A DNA stretch of 6,596 nucleotides from Saprospiraceae bacterium (lineage in GTDB: Bacteria > Bacteroidota > Bacteroidia > Chitinophagales > Saprospiraceae): NCBI GenBank assembly GCA_013361075.1, contig JABWAJ010000321.1:1-6596 (forward strand), in the 5' to 3' direction. The notes under the pieces were generated by a model, which saw only the letters and a list, made by a program, of their open reading frames with translations, was not told the DNA's origin and searched no databases. Positions 1 to 4,166 of the stretch are shown in pieces. The position numbers were made by a program, and so were the translations under genes. The first letter of the stretch is position 1. The number at the start of each line of letters is the position of its first letter.

Positions 1-388
1 CCATCAAACATTCCCCGAATGGTGTTTGGTGGAACCCATATTCAATGACCAGCCCCTGCCCGAGGGTTTTGTGTTCGTTGGGCGTAACCCCTTCAATGCT
101 GATAAATAAGTCGTAAACTCTTGATTGTGAAGAAAAACCAACAAGATCGGCCGCTTCCTGCAGGTTTTGGGTGTTGAAGATGCGCTCGCGCAGGTATTCA
201 AGCGAAAGGTATTGCATGAATTTTTTGGGACTTACGCCAGCCCATTCGGTAAAAATGCGCTGAAAATGATGCGGGGATAAATGAACCTGTCTGGCAATTT
301 CCTCCAGGTCGGGCTGATTTTTAAAATGGGTGCTCAGGTATTGAATGGCTTCTTCTACCCGATAATAATCAATACTTTGCGTTGTCAT
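1..388 (-). CDS. AraC-type HTH / methylated-DNA-protein cysteine methyltransferase fusion (Ada-like), 3' end cut by window
   Basis: Partial gene: 129 residues are visible from the ATG at 388 and the frame is still open at the left edge. Residues 10-108 form an AraC-family DNA-binding domain with two helix-turn-helix units: the first around LEEIARQVHLSPHHFQRIF (28-46), the second around AADLVGFSSQSRVYDLF (79-95), followed by GVTPNEH (100-106). Residues 114-129 (IEYGFHQTPFGECLM) match the beginning of the Ada C-terminal methyltransferase domain, so the catalytic PCHR-type site should lie just outside the window. Family knowledge: such fusions remove alkyl groups from O6-alkylguanine onto a cysteine and may regulate transcription. 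The HTH begins near residue 10, so the N-terminal zinc domain that Escherichia coli Ada uses to sense methylphosphotriesters is absent. How or whether this version switches on transcription is therefore unclear. It is transcribed divergently from the aldo/keto reductase. The HTH call is firm; the methyltransferase call rests on the fusion junction only. Confidence 0.88.
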   Translation of the reverse strand, partial: MTTQSIDYYRVEEAIQYLSTHFKNQPDLEEIARQVHLSPHHFQRIFTEWAGVSPKKFMQYLSLEYLRERIFNTQNLQEAADLVGFSSQSRVYDLFISIEGVTPNEHKTLGQGLVIEYGFHQTPFGECLM

Positions 389-406
389 GTTGTTGAAATT
401 ATAGGA

Positions 407-437
407 CAAAATTAGCAGACCGTACCGGGCTTATCAA
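407..437 (-). promoter_or_regulatory. Bacteroidetes-type promoter of the Ada-like gene
   Basis: On the minus strand the sequence reads TTG, 20 bases, then TAATTTTG. This is a full match to the Bacteroidetes housekeeping pattern (-33 TTG / -7 TAnnTTTG). The -7 element (407-414) lies 18 bases before the ATG, which implies a short leader of about a dozen bases without a Shine-Dalgarno site, usual in this phylum. Confidence 0.7.
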
Positions 438-458
438 CCTGAAACTTGCGAAACCAAC

Positions 459-466
459 TATCTTTA
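459..466 (+). promoter_or_regulatory. Possible -7 element for the aldo/keto reductase gene
   Basis: TATCTTTA matches TAnnTTTG at all but the last position and lies 16 bases before the ATG at 483, followed by an A-tract typical of Bacteroidetes leaders. No good -33 TTG sits at the expected distance (the TTG at 446-448 is too close), so this is a weaker promoter call. It is 21 bp from the opposing promoter's -33 box, so the two divergent promoters probably influence each other. Confidence 0.35.
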
Positions 467-482
467 CAAAAAAAAATACTTT

Positions 483-1463
483 ATGGAATACCGTCGATTG
501 GGCAATTCGGGCGTTCAGGTGAGCGCCCTTTCTCTGGGATCCTGGCTGACTTTCGGCAGGCAGATCAGCGATGATGTGGCTGAGCGCCTGATGGCAATGG
601 CCTACGAGCGGGGTGTCAATTTTTTCGACAACGCCGAGGGGTACGCAGCCGGAAAGTCGGAAATTGTAATGGGCAATATTTTGAAAAAAATGAACTGGGA
701 TCGCACCAGTTATCTGGTTTCCAGCAAAGTTTTTTTTGGCGCAGGTGGAACCAAGCCCAATCAGACCGGCCTTAGCCGCAAGCACATTATTGAAGCTTGC
801 CACGCAGCTTTGCAGCGGTTGCAGGTAGAATATCTGGATTTCTATTTTTGTCACCGCCCGGATCCACACGTCCCTGTTGAAGAAATCGTGTGGGCCATGA
901 ACCACCTGATTCAGCAGGGTAAAGTATTTTATTGGGGCGTTTCAGAATGGTCGGCAAAAGAAATAGAAGACGCTCACTTTGTGGCTCAAAAGCGCAACCT
1001 GATTGGCCCAACGATGGAGCAACCGCACTACAACCTTTTTGTCCGCGAACGGGTAGAGGTAGAATATGCACCACTGTACAAGCGATTTGGTCTGGGCACC
1101 ACGATCTGGTCGCCGTTGGCGTCGGGTGTACTGACGAATAAGTACATTGATGCTGCACCGAATGATACTCGATTGAATATCAAAGGAATGGAGTGGCTTC
1201 GCGACAGTGCGTTGACTCCTGAACGCCTCGAAAAAGTGCGTCACTTGCATGCCCTTTCCGGAGAATTGGGCATTAGTCTGCCACAGCTTGCCATTGCCTG
1301 GTGCCTGAAAAACCCCAATGTCAGTACGGCCATCCTTGGTGCTTCAAAAGAACACCAGTTGGAGGAAACACTCGGTTCAATCGAGGTCTTGCCTTTAATG
1401 ACAGATGAAGTGATGATGCGCATTGAGCAGATTGCAGACAACAAACCCAAGCCTGCTGAGTAA
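483..1463 (+). CDS. Aldo/keto reductase, Kv-beta (AKR6)-like
   Basis: Complete 326-residue protein of normal family length, predicted cytoplasmic with no signal peptide. It should be an NADPH-dependent oxidoreductase interconverting aldehydes or ketones and alcohols on a TIM-barrel fold. The catalytic tetrad is visible: Asp49 and Tyr54 in FDNAEGY, Lys82 in SSKVFF and His124 in YFCHRPDP. The motif YWGVSEW (150-156), the loop WSPLASGVLTNKY (209-221) and the cofactor segment GASKEHQLEETLG (286-298) resemble potassium-channel beta subunits and their bacterial relatives more than other AKR groups. The ATG at 483 follows an A-rich leader and begins the typical MEYRRLGNSG barrel-entry strand. The gene is divergent from the Ada-like regulator. 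A link to alkylation or carbonyl stress is possible but only inferred from that arrangement. Substrate cannot be told from sequence. Confidence 0.93.
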   Translation: MEYRRLGNSGVQVSALSLGSWLTFGRQISDDVAERLMAMAYERGVNFFDNAEGYAAGKSEIVMGNILKKMNWDRTSYLVSSKVFFGAGGTKPNQTGLSRKHIIEACHAALQRLQVEYLDFYFCHRPDPHVPVEEIVWAMNHLIQQGKVFYWGVSEWSAKEIEDAHFVAQKRNLIGPTMEQPHYNLFVRERVEVEYAPLYKRFGLGTTIWSPLASGVLTNKYIDAAPNDTRLNIKGMEWLRDSALTPERLEKVRHLHALSGELGISLPQLAIAWCLKNPNVSTAILGASKEHQLEETLGSIEVLPLMTDEVMMRIEQIADNKPKPAE

Positions 1464-1501
1464 ATGCATTTGGTTGAAATATTCCTGCCACTTGTTGAAA
1501 A

Positions 1502-1527
1502 GGCCAGCGTTGTTCGCTGTCCTGGCC
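1502..1527. other. Hairpin downstream of the aldo/keto reductase
   Basis: GGCCAG (1502-1507) and CTGGCC (1522-1527) are perfect inverted repeats. Inside them CAGCG-TTGTT-CGCTG (1505-1519) forms a competing 5-bp hairpin. There is no following T-run, so it is not a classical intrinsic terminator, although its place 39 bp after the reductase stop codon would suit one. Confidence 0.35.
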
Positions 1528-1537
1528 GTTATCTTTG
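1510..1537 (+). promoter_or_regulatory. Candidate Bacteroidetes promoter for the redoxin-monooxygenase unit
   Basis: TTG (1510-1512), 17 bases, then TATCTTTG (1530-1537), a perfect TAnnTTTG. It would give a leader of about 150 bases before the redoxin ATG at 1694. I saw no better match nearer the gene, but TAnnTTTG is short enough to occur by chance, and the -33 box lies inside the loop of the hairpin. Confidence 0.35.
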
Positions 1538-1613
1538 AATTAAACTTTGGCACCTTTCAAGTGTCAGAATGCGTACTTCTGAACATTTTCAGTTCGGGGT
1601 TCCAGACTTTATA

Positions 1614-1644
1614 GGTTTTTAAAACCGGTAAGGTCTCACCGTTT
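1614..1644 (+). other. Two overlapping, mutually exclusive inverted repeats in the redoxin leader
   Basis: GGTTTT-T-AAAACC (1614-1626) is a near-perfect palindrome. Its right arm is shared with a second hairpin, AAACCGGT (1622-1629) with ACCGTTT (1638-1644), seven pairs with one bulged C and an 8-base loop. Both cannot form at once. No T-run follows. Nothing else gene-like was seen between 1464 and 1693. Confidence 0.3.
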
Positions 1645-1693
1645 GAAAATGTGCAGTAGTATGGTCAGAATGTTTCATTCAAAAAAATAACCG

Positions 1694-2203
1694 ATGCATT
1701 GGCGATTGTTAACCGTATTTTTATGGGTGAGCTTTACCGCAGCTGCCGCCCCTTCTGACAGCATCAGCGTTTATATTTTTCTGCGCGAAGATTGCGTCAT
1801 TTGCCAGCAATACACCCCACAATTAGAGCGACTGGCAGCTGAATACAGCGGGAAAGGCCTTCATTTCGTTGGCGTTTTTCCGAATGCATCTTCTTCTCCT
1901 GATTTGGTCGCCGAATTTGCTGAAAAATACGGATTGACCTTTCCTTTGGCCATGGATTCAGAACAAACGATTACCCGGCGCATGGGGGCGACCATTACCC
2001 CCGAAGTGGTGGTTTTTGACCACAGGATTGGACAGATTTTGTATTCCGGCCGCATCGATGATCGCTATGTGAAGGTTGGTAAACGCCGACGCCACGTCCA
2101 AACCTCAGAGCTGGAAGACGCGCTGAAAGCCATACTATCCGGTCAGGCCGTTCCTGTTCGGGAAACCTCGGCTACAGGGTGTTTGATCACGTTTTTGGAA
2201 TAG
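1694..2203 (+). CDS. Exported redoxin (thioredoxin-fold, AhpC/TSA-like)
   Basis: Complete 169-residue protein. Residues 1-19 form a signal peptide (MHWRLLTVFLWVSFTAAAA), so it should act in the periplasm or be lipid-free exported. Then follows a thioredoxin fold: strand SVYIFL, redox motif DCVICQQY with Cys34 and Cys37, and the cis-proline segment TPEVVVFD (102-109). The tail GRIDDRY...SELEDALKAILSGQAVPVRETSATGCLI, with a third Cys163, is characteristic of redoxins that occur next to or fused to cytochrome c/copper monooxygenase proteins (family knowledge from memory). Several relatives I recall have a single Cys where this one has a CxxC pair. The start is fixed by an in-frame TAA at 1688 directly upstream. 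The copper monooxygenase gene follows 164 bp later on the same strand, with only the heptamer array and no terminator between, so co-transcription is likely. A role in keeping copper ligands or heme-binding cysteines reduced, or in copper handling, is inference. Confidence 0.85.
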   Translation: MHWRLLTVFLWVSFTAAAAPSDSISVYIFLREDCVICQQYTPQLERLAAEYSGKGLHFVGVFPNASSSPDLVAEFAEKYGLTFPLAMDSEQTITRRMGATITPEVVVFDHRIGQILYSGRIDDRYVKVGKRRRHVQTSELEDALKAILSGQAVPVRETSATGCLITFLE

Positions 2204-2210
2204 CCGAACC

Positions 2211-2350
2211 ACCCTCTACCCTCTACCCTCTACCCTCTACCCTCTACCCTCTACCTTCTACCTTCTACCCTCTACCCTCTACCTTCTACCCTCTACCCTC
2301 TACCTTCTACCCTCTACCCTCTACCCTCTACCTTCTACCCTCTACTTTCT
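2211..2350. repeat. Tandem heptanucleotide array, 20 copies of ACCCTCT and variants
   Basis: Twenty uninterrupted 7-base units fill 140 bp of the 164-bp spacer between the redoxin stop and the monooxygenase ATG. Fourteen units are ACCCTCT, five are ACCTTCT (units 7, 8, 11, 14, 18) and the last is ACTTTCT. Units 9-11 and 12-14 repeat the same order (two CCC-type, one CTT-type), giving a 21-bp higher-order period that points to growth by slippage or unequal exchange. The plus strand contains no G; the minus strand is (AGAGGGT)n. Units 1-6 put six GGG runs in a row with 4-base TAGA loops, enough for a three-tetrad G-quadruplex. The array is not in the frame of either neighbour: a TAA at 2353 lies in the monooxygenase frame. 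Confidence 0.97.
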
Positions 2351-2367
2351 ACTAAAATTCACCAATT

Positions 2368-3954
2368 ATGAAAAAATACCTGCTACTTTCCTTTTTTGCA
2401 TTGTTTTCCCTCAGTTTGTCTGCACAGACGGTCAATTTCAGCGAACACATTGCACCCATTGTGTATAAACACTGCACAGGGTGTCACCGTCCGGGGGAGG
2501 TAGGCCCGATGCCGTTGACCAATTACCAGCAAATTTCAGTATGGGGACCAATGATTAAATATGTGACGGGCATCCGCTACATGCCCCCGTGGAAAGCCGA
2601 CCCGGAATTCCAGCATTACCTGCGTGAAAATACCCTGACAGATGAAGAGATTCAACAGATAGCAGATTGGGTTGACAATGGCAAACCCCAGGGTGACCCA
2701 GCGTTGGAACCACCGCTGCCGATTTTTCCGGAAGGTTCCCAGGTTGGCACCCCGGATCTGGTTTTGTCCTTTGCAGAAACGCATGTCCACCCCGGAAATG
2801 GGATAGACGAATACCGTTATTTTGTTTTACCCACCGGACTGACCGAATCGCGGGATCTGGTGGCACTCGAAATTCGGCCAGGCAACCGCCGTGTGGTGCA
2901 TCATACGCTGGTTTGGACGGATACTACTGGTACAGCCGCAGCAAAGGATGCGGCCACCCCTGAATACGGATACGTAGCTGAAAGCGGGATCGGAATCGGT
3001 GGAAACCTGGAAACCTTTCAAAACCAGTTGCCCGGCTATGTGCCTGGCCAACGCCCCCCGGTAATGACCAATGGCATGGCCATGCGCCTGCCTGCCAATG
3101 CCGATTTGTTGCTGCAAATGCATTATGCCCCTACTCCGGTAGACGAACCCGACAGTTCCTCCGTGTTGCTGTTTTTTGCGGACGAACCAGCACAGCGCTA
3201 TGTGAAAAACAAAATCATGCTTCCATTGGCCAATACGCTTACCAATGGCCCTTTTATCATTCCTGCTAATCAGACCAGAGAATTTCACGGACGCTGGACT
3301 GTTCCTGAAGACATCAGTGTGATTGGCATCGCCCCGCACATGCACTTGCTGGGAACGCATTGGCGGGTATTTGCCGTAACCCCCTCCAATGATACCATCA
3401 ACCTGATCCGCATCAACGAATGGGATTTTAACTGGCAGGGATCGTACAGTTTCCGCAATCCGCAGGTGCTGCCCCAGGGCACGGTTGTAAACGCCTATGC
3501 CGGCTACGACAATACAGCCAACAACCCTGCAAATCCGAATAGCCCGCCACAATGGATAACCTGGGGTGAGGGCACTTCCGATGAAATGTACTATCTGCCC
3601 ATCAGTTATGTCAGTTATCAGCCTGGTGATGAAAACCTGGAGCTGGATGACATGCTGGTGAATACAGAAGACAACCCCGCTTTTCATTTTTTGCACAACC
3701 GCCTTTATCCTGTTTCCCCCAACCCTGCACGCGAAAACCTGAAAGCCGGATTCACACTGGGTCGGGCGAACCGTACCATATTGGAACTGTACAACATGCA
3801 GGGCCAACCCGTGCAGCGTTTGCTCGACGGCTGGTTTCTTCAGGGACAGCATACCGTGGACATTCAGGTGGAGGGCCTTGCTCCCGGGGTTTATTGCCTG
3901 CGCCTGATTGCCGGAAAAGAACAGCACCTGCAAAAATTTGTTGTAGTAGATTAA
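2368..3954 (+). CDS. Secreted cytochrome c-copper type II (PHM/DBH-like) monooxygenase with T9SS sorting domain
   Basis: Complete 528-residue protein. Residues 1-19 are a signal peptide (cut probably before Q20). A c-type heme domain follows, with CTGCH at 36-40 and a likely distal ligand Met72 in YMPPW. Residues about 130-420 form the two-domain copper core of the peptidylglycine/dopamine hydroxylase family. His178-His179 (VVHHT) and His252 (LQMHY) correspond to the CuH site; His324/His326 (APHMHLLG) and Met407 (TSDEMYY) to the CuM site. All six ligands are present. Unlike animal PHM, the core has no cysteines. Residues 447-528 (start LYPVSPNP, then LELYNMQGQPV, end LQKFVVVD) are a type A T9SS C-terminal signal, so the enzyme should cross the outer membrane and be surface-bound or released. 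The family hydroxylates C-H bonds with O2 and two electrons; here the fused heme may deliver electrons (inference). The substrate is unknown. It probably shares an mRNA with the redoxin and ends at a strong terminator. Confidence 0.92.
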   Translation: MKKYLLLSFFALFSLSLSAQTVNFSEHIAPIVYKHCTGCHRPGEVGPMPLTNYQQISVWGPMIKYVTGIRYMPPWKADPEFQHYLRENTLTDEEIQQIADWVDNGKPQGDPALEPPLPIFPEGSQVGTPDLVLSFAETHVHPGNGIDEYRYFVLPTGLTESRDLVALEIRPGNRRVVHHTLVWTDTTGTAAAKDAATPEYGYVAESGIGIGGNLETFQNQLPGYVPGQRPPVMTNGMAMRLPANADLLLQMHYAPTPVDEPDSSSVLLFFADEPAQRYVKNKIMLPLANTLTNGPFIIPANQTREFHGRWTVPEDISVIGIAPHMHLLGTHWRVFAVTPSNDTINLIRINEWDFNWQGSYSFRNPQVLPQGTVVNAYAGYDNTANNPANPNSPPQWITWGEGTSDEMYYLPISYVSYQPGDENLELDDMLVNTEDNPAFHFLHNRLYPVSPNPARENLKAGFTLGRANRTILELYNMQGQPVQRLLDGWFLQGQHTVDIQVEGLAPGVYCLRLIAGKEQHLQKFVVVD

Positions 3955-3980
3955 TAAGTTCCCTTCAGAATATTCCCATG

Positions 3981-4023
3981 CCGGGGTATGTTGCAACTGC
4001 GCGACATATCCCGGATTTTTTTT
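3981..4023 (+). terminator. Intrinsic terminator after the monooxygenase gene
   Basis: CCGGGGTATGT (3981-3991) pairs with ACATATCCCGG (4004-4014) through one G-U wobble. The stem extends by TGC/GCG (with a T-G wobble) to 14 pairs around the 6-base loop AACTGC. The stem is followed by A and then eight Ts (4016-4023). It lies 27 bp after the stop codon, so it ends the redoxin-monooxygenase unit and separates it from the next gene. Confidence 0.92.
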
Positions 4024-4166
4024 AGCCATAGTCCCAAATATATTTTTTTCTTATCTGTTCCTTTTCCTAAATTGCACCGCTTATCTGCCACTTGCCTCCC
4101 CTGTGCAATGCACTGAAGTGAAAGAAGATGCCCAATTGCTATTCTTCACCGAAAATATCACCTTGT
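4024..4166 (+). other. Leader region of the lectin-repeat gene
   Basis: This 143-bp spacer holds no convincing TTG/TAnnTTTG promoter; TATATTTT near 4040 is the nearest match but has no well-placed -33 box. An 11-base inverted repeat GTGCA-A-TGCAC lies at 4103-4113. An in-frame TGA at 4119-4121 limits the gene's start to 4128 or 4167. Confidence 0.3.

Noticed and set aside
4..201. 65-codon minus-strand frame at the left edge
   Set aside because: It is an alternative frame within the Ada-like gene, whose own frame has clear AraC HTH motifs.
1502..1540. Intrinsic terminator of the aldo/keto reductase
   Set aside because: The stem is good but the sequence after it (GTTATCTTTG) has no T-run, so it was listed only as a hairpin.
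2211..2350. CRISPR array
   Set aside because: The repeats are 7 bases long and contiguous, with no spacers and no cas genes nearby.
2204..2367. Repeat-encoded heptapeptide extension joining redoxin and monooxygenase into one protein
   Set aside because: The array is open in several frames, but the redoxin ends at a clear TAG at 2201 and a TAA at 2353 blocks the monooxygenase frame. The latter also has its own signal peptide.
2827..4029. 400-codon open frame on the minus strand
   Set aside because: It lies opposite the well-supported monooxygenase gene and runs through its terminator. It has no recognisable motif, and the plus-strand frame carries all heme, copper and sorting motifs.
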